Shown one piece after another: positions 1 to 5,824 of a DNA stretch of 11,114 bases (position 1 is the first letter of the stretch; each line of letters begins with the position of its first letter). The position numbers were made by a program, and so were the translations under genes. Source of the stretch: Halanaerobiales bacterium (GTDB taxonomy: Bacteria; Bacillota_F; Halanaerobiia; DY22613). Under the pieces are notes generated by a model. That model made no database searches. It worked only from the letters and a program-made list of their open reading frames with translations, and was not told the DNA's origin. Where the stretch lies: positions 1 to 11,114 of the forward strand of contig JAGMES010000140.1 in the NCBI GenBank assembly GCA_023128035.1, in the 5' to 3' direction.

Positions 1-613
1 AAGCTTCTGTTCTTTTATCGTTATACCATTTTGGTTTGAATATCTGTAATTCTTTATATAATTGTTCAAAAAATGGATTTCTACATCCTGTAAAAGACAC
101 ACGCAAATATTTGTATTTATTTCTTTTGTTTGTAGAAACACATCCATCTCCATCAAACACACCACGTATAAATGAAGATTTAAATTCTCCCAATTCTAGT
201 GTTGGCCATGAAATTATATAACTTTTCTTTTCGCATAAGCCATAGGCTATTAGCTGATTTATAATCCGAGGATCTCGTGTTTTGATACTAAAAACTCTAT
301 TTCCTTGTTTTGGCTGGTAACTATATAATTTCTTGCTTGGTGTTAGAATTTTATGAACTTGTTCTATTAGCTGAAAATCTTTAGAAGTTATATCTAATAA
401 TGTTCTTGTTCTTCCATGTTTGGGAGTATATATATTCCCGTCTGCCCAAATTAGACCCAATACATAAGCAGAGACGTTATCAATAGTCTCAAAAATATTA
501 TTATCAAGAACAATTTGACTATAACGACCACATAAAATTGAACAATATTGTTGTTTAGGTTTATGTGGCTTGTTAAATATTTTACCACAATACTTACATA
601 TTTGTTCTCTCAT
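1..613 (-). CDS. LAGLIDADG homing endonuclease, partial (C-terminus beyond the window)
   Basis: The minus-strand frame opens at ATG 613 and runs without a stop to the window edge (204 residues visible). It shows two LAGLIDADG helices: YVLGLIWADGN at residues 50-60 and SFIRGVFDGDG at 147-157. The acidic residues that end each helix (the D in ADG and DGDG) are the family's metal-binding catalytic positions. Two motifs in one chain imply a monomeric enzyme that makes a site-specific double-strand break to spread its own gene. The N-terminus carries a probable zinc finger, C6-x2-C9 and C24-x3-C28, which may help bind DNA. The gene begins 24 nt after the stop of the truncated dnaE frame, so it is either encoded in an intron in dnaE or is a free-standing endonuclease gene that splits dnaE. 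No strong ribosome-binding site precedes the ATG; an in-frame TTG lies seven codons upstream. The family call is secure; the intron or free-standing status is not resolved. Confidence 0.88.
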   Translation of the reverse strand, partial: MREQICKYCGKIFNKPHKPKQQYCSILCGRYSQIVLDNNIFETIDNVSAYVLGLIWADGNIYTPKHGRTRTLLDITSKDFQLIEQVHKILTPSKKLYSYQPKQGNRVFSIKTRDPRIINQLIAYGLCEKKSYIISWPTLELGEFKSSFIRGVFDGDGCVSTNKRNKYKYLRVSFTGCRNPFFEQLYKELQIFKPKWYNDKRTEA

Positions 614-637
614 AATTCTTAATTCGATCAAACTATA

Positions 638-1925
638 TTATTTTTTAAGGTTGTCAAATTGTTCTTTGGTTAATTCATCAAAGTTAATTATTGGCTTCTG
701 CGCTCTCCCTGGTCCAAGAAAGCGCGAAAAGTATAATTTATATTCAATTGGATCTATTTGGGTAATTCCTAAACAATAACAAGTTAACGAGCCCGCTGAA
801 CTGCCTCTTCCTGGGCTGGATAGAATATCATTTCTCTTAGCTTCTTTAATAAGATCGGCTACTACTAGAAAGTAAGTAGGAAATCCCATCTTTATAATAA
901 CTTCTAACTCGTATTCTAATCTGTCTTTATATTCTTTAGTGCCTTCGCCGAAAAGTTTTTGAAATCCTTTCCAGGATTGTTCTTTAAGTTCTTCTATTGC
1001 AGATCTTCCTTTTGGCAAATCATAAACTGGCCAAATTGTCTTACCATAATTCCATTCTACATTACATTTTTTAGCTACTTGAATTGTATTTTCAAGAGTC
1101 TCTAATCCTCTAGGATATTCTTTAAACTTTTCTACCATTTCTTCGTAAGATTTAAAGTAAGATTCATTAGTATCAGATTCCATAGCTGTAGTTAATTTAA
1201 CAATATTTTCGCGCAGCTTAAAATCTTCTTTGTTTACATAGTGAACATCATTAGTAGCTACAGGTATTGTGTCGGTTTCTTTAGCAATAGCAAAAAGAAA
1301 TTCAGCTAAAGGCTTTTGAAAATTCAGTCCATGGTTTTGGATTTCGATATAAAAGTCTTCTCCGAATATATCTTGGAATTCATAAACAAAAGACTTAGCT
1401 TTTTCTACTGGGTCTTTTCCGCCGAAATCAAAATCTAGAAAGCATTGAGCAATGGTTCCAGACATACAACCAGAAAGAGCTAGAAGACCTTCAGAATGTT
1501 TTCTTAAAGTTTCTAAATCTATCCGCATACGATAATAAAAACCTTCTAACCAACCAATAGACGATAGTCTAAAGAGATTTTTAAGACCTTCTTCGTTTTT
1601 GGCTAACAGCGTAAGATGATAAGTCGGTTTAGCATTTTCTATCTTTTCTTTAAGAAGCATTGATTCTGGCGCAACATAAAACTCGCTACCTAGAATACTT
1701 TTAATTTTATATTTTTCGCAGGCTTTCTTAAACTTTAATAAATTTCCACATCTACCATGATCGGTTAAAGCTACAGCAGGCATACCAAGTTCAGAAGCTT
1801 TCTTAGCAATCTGTTCTACAGTACAAATCCCGTCCTGGAGACTCATATCAGAGTAACTAATGGGTGTGCAGATGAACAAATTGTTCATGCCGCACACCCT
1901 TGGCCTCTTCTTTCTTAATAATCAT
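638..1925 (-). CDS. dnaE: DNA polymerase III alpha subunit (DnaE), N-terminal part; frameshifted near the start and cut short before the catalytic motif
   Basis: This is the N-terminal third of a replicative C-family DNA polymerase. The main frame (1897-638, 419 residues from a GTG) has PHP-domain features: PAVALTDHG (40-48), an SEFYVAP segment (71-77) and VATNDVHY (213-220). It then has the start of the palm, SPGRGSSAGSL at 361-371, followed by LGITQIDPIEY and FSRFLGPGR. DnaE homologues continue with a PDxDxDF motif holding two catalytic aspartates; here the chain instead runs through PIINFDELTKEQFDNLKK to a stop. DnaE is normally about 1,100 residues. The main frame lacks the family N-terminus, but another frame from ATG 1925 encodes FVHLHTH, the expected HxH metal site, and then hits TAG at 1857-1859. 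One added base or a two-base loss near 1859 joins the two. ATG 1925 lies 2 nt past the upstream stop, so I take it as the ancestral start. As written, this gene alone cannot make an active polymerase. Confidence 0.85.
1862..1899. repeat. 38-nt imperfect inverted repeat in the 5' end of dnaE
   Basis: The outer arms GGGTGTGC (1862-1869) and GCACACCC (1892-1899) are exact reverse complements. The inner arms ATGAACAA (1872-1879) and TTGTTCAT (1881-1888) are also exact reverse complements around a single central base. Two bases on one side and three on the other form an internal loop. That gives 16 paired positions. The repeat covers the codons for the FVHLH part of the PHP metal site and ends 2-3 nt before the in-frame TAG and the apparent frame change. 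It could fold as an RNA or DNA hairpin or serve as a protein-binding palindrome. Confidence 0.8.
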
Positions 1926-1927
1926 AT

Positions 1928-2290
1928 TTAAACAGTGTCAAGTCGTTCTAATACTTTAAATTTTAACTTTGTTATTGGAACAATATCATCAGCACTCATT
2001 ACTAAGTTTTCATGATGAGCAAATATAACTTTCGCATCATATAAAGTTTCTATGGTCTCTATACGATTTTGATCTTTTTCTTTGTCTACTGTAATTAATT
2101 CTATAGTAAGACGATGTTCTTTTCCTAAAAAGTGGCCACATCCTCTGTTAAAGAATAAAAGAGTTCCACTCATGTCACAATTATTATTAAATTCAAATCC
2201 TTGAGGGTTAATAGTTATTCCTGTAATGAGTGGTTCTTTTTGCCTGTCAATATAGAAATTGATGTTTTGAGTTCTTATAAATTCAGTCAT
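1928..2290 (-). CDS. hypothetical protein, 120 aa
   Basis: I do not recognise this protein. It has no signal peptide or membrane segment and looks like a compact, beta-rich cytoplasmic protein: alternating hydrophobic and polar stretches such as GTLLFFNRGCGHFLG (42-56), LTIELITVD and ITKLKFKVLE near the C-terminus. The start at 2290 is well supported by a strong purine-rich ribosome-binding site (AAAGGAG followed by AAAGGA just before the ATG). Its stop lies 2 nt before the proposed dnaE start at 1925, and it lies 19 nt downstream of the ClpP-like gene, so it sits in the same probable operon. Being immediately upstream of dnaE suggests a replication-linked role, but that rests on position only. 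Confidence 0.75.
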   Translation of the reverse strand: MTEFIRTQNINFYIDRQKEPLITGITINPQGFEFNNNCDMSGTLLFFNRGCGHFLGKEHRLTIELITVDKEKDQNRIETIETLYDAKVIFAHHENLVMSADDIVPITKLKFKVLERLDTV

Positions 2291-2309
2291 TGTCCTTTCT
2301 CCTTTTGTA

Positions 2310-2942
2310 TCATATTACTAGCTTTAGTTGATGGGTTTCTCGTAAAGTAGGAATACCAATATGATCGGCAAAACCATATTTGATAGCTTCTTTGGCACCT
2401 AAAAACCAATGATTGCCTTTCTCTTGTAACTTTTTATTGAATTCAGTCCAGTTCATTTTAGAACTTTTAATTATTTTCTTCATCCAAATTTCATTTTCGC
2501 GCAAAACTTCTTTTATCATGGAACTGGCTAATTCTATGTCTCCATCGATATCTGTAATTTGTAATCTATGATACATTAAGCTAGTCATACTACCTATGTA
2601 GCGCATTCCTGGAGTACCTAAAGCGAAGAGCATAGCTCCAGCACTCATAGCTTTCCCAATAGCCACTGTGATTATCGGTTTAGTTGAATTCTCTACCAAT
2701 TCGCATATGGCAGCTAAAGAATCTACCGATCCGCCATAAGAATCTATATATATAGCGATAGCCTGTATTTGATCGTCACTTTGAAGCGAATTGAATTTTC
2801 TAAAAAATTCTCTAACATCTTCTTCAGAAAAATCATTAAGCCAAATAGTAGGCGATCCATCTCCAGAATTTGCTATTGGAGATATAGAAAATTCTGATAT
2901 AGGTGCTCCATATTCTGCTAACAGTTGAATTTGTTTAGTCAT
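2310..2942 (-). CDS. ClpP-like serine protease
   Basis: The 210-residue protein fits the ClpP/crotonase fold and is close to the usual ClpP length. IYIDSYGGSVDSLAAI (64-79) matches the oxyanion-hole strand with its GG. AIGKAMSAGAML (94-105) matches the nucleophile elbow, with Ser100 as catalytic serine. SLMYHR (121-126) supplies His125. The C-terminal FLGAKEAIKYGFADHIG matches the FLSAxEAxxYGLID segment. By alignment from memory, the position of the catalytic Asp just before that segment appears to be Glu174, which is unusual and may affect activity. Known ClpP assembles into tetradecamers fed by an unfoldase such as ClpX; phage relatives also act as head-maturation proteases. No portal or capsid gene is visible, so work with a host unfoldase on replication or host proteins is an equally open inference. 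Its ATG overlaps the TAA of the small frame upstream (TAATG), indicating translational coupling. Confidence 0.88.
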   Translation of the reverse strand: MTKQIQLLAEYGAPISEFSISPIANSGDGSPTIWLNDFSEEDVREFFRKFNSLQSDDQIQAIAIYIDSYGGSVDSLAAICELVENSTKPIITVAIGKAMSAGAMLFALGTPGMRYIGSMTSLMYHRLQITDIDGDIELASSMIKEVLRENEIWMKKIIKSSKMNWTEFNKKLQEKGNHWFLGAKEAIKYGFADHIGIPTLRETHQLKLVI

Positions 2943-3064
2943 TATATTCTATCAATTTCTCTTTGGTCGAATACATTTCTTAATCCTTTGTCTCTCAATT
3001 CGCCTCCCTCGATTCCGCAGCGATAGCATTGTAGTAATCTGTATAACCGCCATAACTGTTCCAC
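2942..3064 (-). CDS. possible small protein, 40 aa, with a CxxC knuckle
   Basis: A GTG at 3062-3064, preceded by AAGGG at a suitable distance, opens a 40-codon frame that ends in a TAA overlapping the ClpP ATG (TAATG). The peptide contains C13-Y-R-C16-G, a possible half zinc knuckle, then a charged, natural-looking stretch GGELRDKGLRNVFDQREIDR. The start, stop overlap and composition support a real gene. Against it, another frame over the same bases (about 3110 to 3005) also reads as natural protein but has no start codon, and the DNA here is more GC-rich than its surroundings. The two may be pieces of one gene broken by small insertions or deletions. I do not recognise a family. Confidence 0.45.
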   Translation of the reverse strand: MEQLWRLYRLLQCYRCGIEGGELRDKGLRNVFDQREIDRI

Positions 3065-3101
3065 TCCTGGCCCTTAGTTGCGTGATCGACATAGGGTGGA
3101 C

Positions 3102-3533
3102 CTATAAACTATGAATTGAAAATACTATCCCAGTACAATATAGTTTATTATCTTCAAAAACTTTAAAAGTTTCATGAGGTATCTTTGTTTCGTAACCCCA
3201 AGAAGCAATAATTTCTTTATCTTTATTTTTTGGGCACCAGACAGCTTTAATTGTACTTGCTTGTTCTGAAGCCTTAATCCAATATTCACATCGAGAACAT
3301 TCTTCTTCCGGTGGAGATAAGATTCCATCTTTTGTTAGATATATGGTTCCTCCGTCGTAACATCCGACTTCGTCATCAATTGCTCCGCAAAATTCAGCAA
3401 GGTCATCTGAAGCACCAAAAACTACTACAATTCCACAGTGGTTGGACGATCCAAAACCTAATTTTCTAAGAACTTTATCTTCTTCTCCTATTTTTATTCC
3501 GTCTATGGCTTTAGCTATACTTTTAATGTCCAT
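3102..3533 (-). CDS. hypothetical phage protein, 143 aa
   Basis: The protein resembles a group of small phage and prophage proteins of unknown function that carry a GIVVVFGASDDLAEF-type segment (34-48 here) followed by an acidic GAIDDEVGCYDGGTIYL stretch; I recall this from memory and could not check it. Cysteines are clustered: C79-x2-C82 in an ECSRCEYW segment and another in AVWCPKN, which could form a metal site. The C-terminal half ends in a conserved-looking YCTGIVFS strand. There is no signal peptide or membrane helix, so it is probably cytoplasmic. Its ATG lies inside the last codons of the uracil-DNA glycosylase gene (11-nt overlap), with AAGGA upstream of the ATG, so the two are probably co-translated. 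The function is unknown. Confidence 0.8.
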   Translation of the reverse strand: MDIKSIAKAIDGIKIGEEDKVLRKLGFGSSNHCGIVVVFGASDDLAEFCGAIDDEVGCYDGGTIYLTKDGILSPPEEECSRCEYWIKASEQASTIKAVWCPKNKDKEIIASWGYETKIPHETFKVFEDNKLYCTGIVFSIHSL

Positions 3534-4170
3534 TTTGGTTTTCCTTATGTTTTTTGCTAAATTTTTTCATATATTCCCAGACTTTAAGTTTCATATATTT
3601 TTCTTCTTCGGGATACTGGTTTAATCTAAGTAATGCTGAGGGATGTCTCATAATAAATACTGGTATCTTATTATATTTAAACCAGTTGCCTTCGAGGTCC
3701 TTCATCTTAGCCTTCGGTGTACTCAATACAGTTTTGGCAGAGGTCAATCCACAGCAAATAATTGTTTTAGGATTTATAATCTCTATTAACTTTTGAACAA
3801 AAGGCCAGCATTTAATAATTTGTTCTGCTTTGGGAGTATAATTCTGTTTACCACTATTTTCATTGGCAACAGGCCGGCAAAATAAAATATTACTTAGAAT
3901 CATATCTCTATCTGTAGACAATTCTACATCAGGAGCTGCGAAAATTTTATCCAAGAGTTGTCCAGCTGGGCCGACCCAACAATTATTCTTTTCTTGCTCA
4001 ATTTTGCCTAATGCTTCACCCAATAACAGTATGTTTGCTTTAGAGTTTCCTCTATAAATAATGGGGTGATTTCCTTCGTGTTCGGATAATGAACATTCAG
4101 TACACCCGTTGGCGAAACAAGAGATAAAATCCTCGAAGTTATTGGTTTTCAGTGAGTCTAAAGGGGTCAT
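3523..4170 (-). CDS. uracil-DNA glycosylase, family 4 (iron-sulfur type)
   Basis: This enzyme cuts uracil bases out of DNA, leaving abasic sites for repair. The 215 residues carry the family 4 hallmarks in order: C23-x2-C26 near the N-terminus; motif A as GEALGKIEQE (51-60, usually GEAPGxxE, so Pro is replaced by Leu); WVGPAGQLLD (65-74); the SNILFCRP segment with C98 (93-100); C121; and the HPSALL motif with His176. C23, C26, C98 and C121 match the four [4Fe-4S] ligands of the family. The length is typical. It starts near an upstream 59-residue gene and overlaps the next gene by 11 nt. In a phage with dCMP deaminase and RNR, it probably limits uracil in newly made DNA or attacks uracil-containing competitor DNA; the latter is inference. 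Confidence 0.93.
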   Translation of the reverse strand: MTPLDSLKTNNFEDFISCFANGCTECSLSEHEGNHPIIYRGNSKANILLLGEALGKIEQEKNNCWVGPAGQLLDKIFAAPDVELSTDRDMILSNILFCRPVANENSGKQNYTPKAEQIIKCWPFVQKLIEIINPKTIICCGLTSAKTVLSTPKAKMKDLEGNWFKYNKIPVFIMRHPSALLRLNQYPEEEKYMKLKVWEYMKKFSKKHKENQNGH

Positions 4171-4318
4171 TGAGTTTTATACCTAACGTTGTTATACGAA
4201 CTTTAAGAATAGGTTTGCGAGTTGATCCATCAATAGTTCGACTAGAAGATAAACTGGTAACATTTGTTAATATTTCTCTATCTTCCTTTAATGAATAAGC
4301 ATTGGTATTATTATTCAT
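4139..4318 (-). CDS. hypothetical protein, 59 aa
   Basis: A short frame starts at ATG 4318, one base after the stop of the preceding gene, and ends inside the first codons of the UDG gene (32-nt overlap). An AGGA-containing stretch lies upstream of the ATG. The peptide starts MNNNTNAYSLKED and has a Ser/Thr-rich middle and a basic stretch, STRKPILKVRITTLGIKL, that looks like a pair of short strands. A longer reading of the same frame, up to 4480, runs opposite in sense to the preceding gene's composition and is probably spurious. There is no recognised family. The tight packing between two genes supports it being real, but its size limits confidence. Confidence 0.6.
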   Translation of the reverse strand: MNNNTNAYSLKEDREILTNVTSLSSSRTIDGSTRKPILKVRITTLGIKLNDPFRLTENQ

Positions 4319-4319
4319 T

Positions 4320-4751
4320 TTAATGATATTCCTGTGTATCGAGAGCAAGTTTAGAAAGTTGTTGTTCTTCTTTTTCAAACTTTTCTTTTTCTTCCCATAA
4401 AGCTTTTTCCATCTTGGCATAATCTTTAATATGAGGTTCTGCCGCGAAAAGAAATCCGCCCATACCTTCATCAGATTCACGCAGAAAGACTATGTTTTCT
4501 TCGCCTAGCTTTTTGGCCCACTCAAGAATCCAGTTTCCATAACTACCTTTTGTGATATCTCCCATGTTTGCTATCCAATTGGTTGCATATTGAGTAGCAT
4601 CTTTTCCAATAGCCATAGCTGTTAGTCTATTTACATCATAAGGTAGTTTTGCTTTTACTTTTTTAAGTAGTTCTTTTACTCCTTCTTGACGCAAGTCAAG
4701 AATAAAACTACTTGACGATGAATTACTTACGAAACCAGTACGGATTTTCAT
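4320..4751 (-). CDS. hypothetical protein with an FVSNSSSSSF N-terminus
   Basis: The 143-residue protein begins MKIRTGFVSNSSSSSFIL. This N-terminal signature, KIR-GFVSNSSSSSF, recurs in a set of phage and bacterial proteins that otherwise differ, and its function is not established as far as I know. The remainder is helical and charged: a KELLKKVKAKL helix (27-37), a GNWILEWAKKLGEENIVFL segment in the middle, and a strongly coiled, Glu/Lys-rich C-terminus from about residue 112. There is no transmembrane segment or cysteine cluster. The ATG overlaps the stop of the preceding gene (ATGA), so it is translationally coupled. The conserved serine run could be a modification or binding site, but that is a guess. 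Confidence 0.78.
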   Translation of the reverse strand: MKIRTGFVSNSSSSSFILDLRQEGVKELLKKVKAKLPYDVNRLTAMAIGKDATQYATNWIANMGDITKGSYGNWILEWAKKLGEENIVFLRESDEGMGGFLFAAEPHIKDYAKMEKALWEEKEKFEKEEQQLSKLALDTQEYH

Positions 4752-4945
4752 AGAATATATCCTCTTTTTCTTTCCCTCTCAAGATAAGAAATAGCAAATT
4801 TTGTTGCTTCTGTTGTAATTTTATTGAACTTTTCTAGTTGTTCTTGTGTCTCTAGCCATTTTCTTTGTTCAAATATACAAGCTCCAAAACTACTGGGAGC
4901 ATTTTCTTTATCTTTGTCGTCCATGTTTACTAGTTCGCTTTTCAT
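4748..4945 (-). CDS. hypothetical protein, 65 aa
   Basis: A small, mostly helical, charged protein with no recognised domain. The start at 4945 is supported by GGAGA 6 nt upstream of the ATG; a second ATG lies seven codons in and lacks as good a site. It begins within the end of the MazG-like gene (38-nt overlap in another frame) and ends in an ATGA overlap with the next gene, so it fits the dense operon. The C-terminus is basic (LERERKRGYIL). The function is unknown. Confidence 0.65.
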   Translation of the reverse strand: MKSELVNMDDKDKENAPSSFGACIFEQRKWLETQEQLEKFNKITTEATKFAISYLERERKRGYIL

Positions 4946-5534
4946 TTTTCTCCATTTTTAGACAGTAAGTTTCCCACCAAGATTTACCTAGTAATTCTAC
5001 TACAAAATATGCTTCAATAATTACATTGAATAAGCTTTTTGTAATATTTTGAATCTTTACCTGAGTTTTATTATTGATTTCAGCTGTTCCAGCTTTTATA
5101 GTAACATCTCTAAATTCTTCCATTGCGTCTGCGATTTGTAGAGTGCTGGACCAACAGTTCTTTTTATTATTTTCCATTAAGTTTTCTTCTTCTATAGCAT
5201 ATTTGTAATCTTCTCGTATTTCTTCGTCTACTTTTTCTAAAAGTACTTTGATTAAGTCTGGTTTTGCTGTAAGTCCGCAGGCTTCCATAAGGTCAAAGAT
5301 TCTAACACAAACATCAATCCATTCCTCTGTTAAATTATCATAGTCAATAGTCAATTCTCTAGCTACAATATCAAAAGCTGCGTCACTTTCGGCTAGTTCT
5401 GTTATAATTAACATTAGTTTTTCAGCAAAGTTGTCCCATCCTGTATGAAATCCTTTTTCTTTTCGCCATTCTCCAGTAGCTTCGATTAATCTATTGACAT
5501 CTCTAGCTTCAGTAATTTCTTTCCAATTTCTCAT
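4908..5534 (-). CDS. MazG-like NTP pyrophosphohydrolase domain protein
   Basis: The N-terminal half shows the all-alpha NTP pyrophosphohydrolase signature ExxE, 12-28 residues, ExxD: E46-L-A-E49 in LMLIITELAES, and E71-W-I-D74 in EEWIDVCVRIFDL. These acidic residues bind the magnesium used to cut (d)NTPs to NMP and pyrophosphate. A TGWDNFAEKL lead-in and a CGL turn after the second motif also fit MazG-like family members. The C-terminal half, from about residue 120, is unrecognised, making the protein (208 residues) longer than a minimal single-domain MazG-like enzyme. I place the start at ATG 5534 because AAAGGA lies about 9 nt upstream and its ATGA overlaps the stop of the TnpB relic; an in-frame ATG at 5558 would add eight residues from inside that relic. 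The likely role is trimming the nucleotide pool or altering host alarmone signalling; the substrate is not readable from sequence. Confidence 0.75.
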   Translation of the reverse strand: MRNWKEITEARDVNRLIEATGEWRKEKGFHTGWDNFAEKLMLIITELAESDAAFDIVARELTIDYDNLTEEWIDVCVRIFDLMEACGLTAKPDLIKVLLEKVDEEIREDYKYAIEEENLMENNKKNCWSSTLQIADAMEEFRDVTIKAGTAEINNKTQVKIQNITKSLFNVIIEAYFVVELLGKSWWETYCLKMEKNEKRTSKHGRQR

Positions 5535-5758
5535 AGTGCCTGTTCCTTTGAAACCCACGGATAATCGACATGCTTAATCGTGTTGAACTGCTTTTTTAAT
5601 TTCATGCCGAATGGCTTCTTGCCGAGGTCATATTGGCGTTTCCATTCTGCTAGAGCCCAGTTCCATGTAAAGCGAGTTACGCCGCAAGCCATCGCAAAAT
5701 ATGCTGTTTGGCAATTGTTTGGTTGTAATCGAATCTTATGGGCTCTGTGTATTTTCAT
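5531..5758 (-). pseudogene. TnpB (IS200/IS605 OrfB) N-terminal relic
   Basis: The 75-residue frame matches the start of TnpB/OrfB proteins: a basic, strand-like N-terminus (MKIHRAHKIRLQPN), then FAMACGVTRFTWNWALAEW (21-39), then KPFGMKLKKQFNTIKHVDYPWV. Full TnpB is about 350-450 residues, with a RuvC nuclease core and a zinc ribbon. Here the chain stops at YPWVSKEQAL, so every catalytic residue is missing. No remaining TnpB sequence appears in the other frames downstream, where the MazG-like gene begins in an ATGA overlap. The local DNA is more GC-rich than its neighbours, suggesting recent acquisition. It is either a decayed insertion or a retained fragment; no TnpA or clear element ends are seen. 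Confidence 0.8.
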
Positions 5759-5824
5759 TTAACTCTTTTAATAAATCTTATTCATAAATACAGTATTTAA
5801 CGTTTCTAGTAACAAATCAAGGGT

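Noticed and set aside
638..700. Intein in DnaE
   Set aside because: The frame reaches a stop about 20 codons after the divergence, with no Cys/Ser intein start or splicing blocks, and the endonuclease has its own start in a separate frame.
1857..1862. Programmed +1 frameshift at CAT-TAG in dnaE, like the prfB site
   Set aside because: A stop codon at the shift point fits the idea, but a histidine tRNA on CAU would re-pair poorly on AUU, and the hairpin is upstream and not downstream. An indel or sequencing error is simpler.
3125..3328. 67-residue frame on the minus strand
   Set aside because: Frame shadow of the 3102-3533 gene, with low-complexity Leu/Lys composition and no ribosome-binding site.
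4319..4480. Longer version of the 59-residue gene starting at 4480
   Set aside because: The added part overlaps the preceding gene fully and reads as low-complexity Lys/Asn-rich shadow sequence; the 4318 start sits cleanly after the upstream stop.
5759..5824. Promoter in the 66-nt gap (TTGATT on the minus strand)
   Set aside because: No convincing -10 hexamer occurs at 16-18 nt; the best options match poorly, so I do not annotate it.
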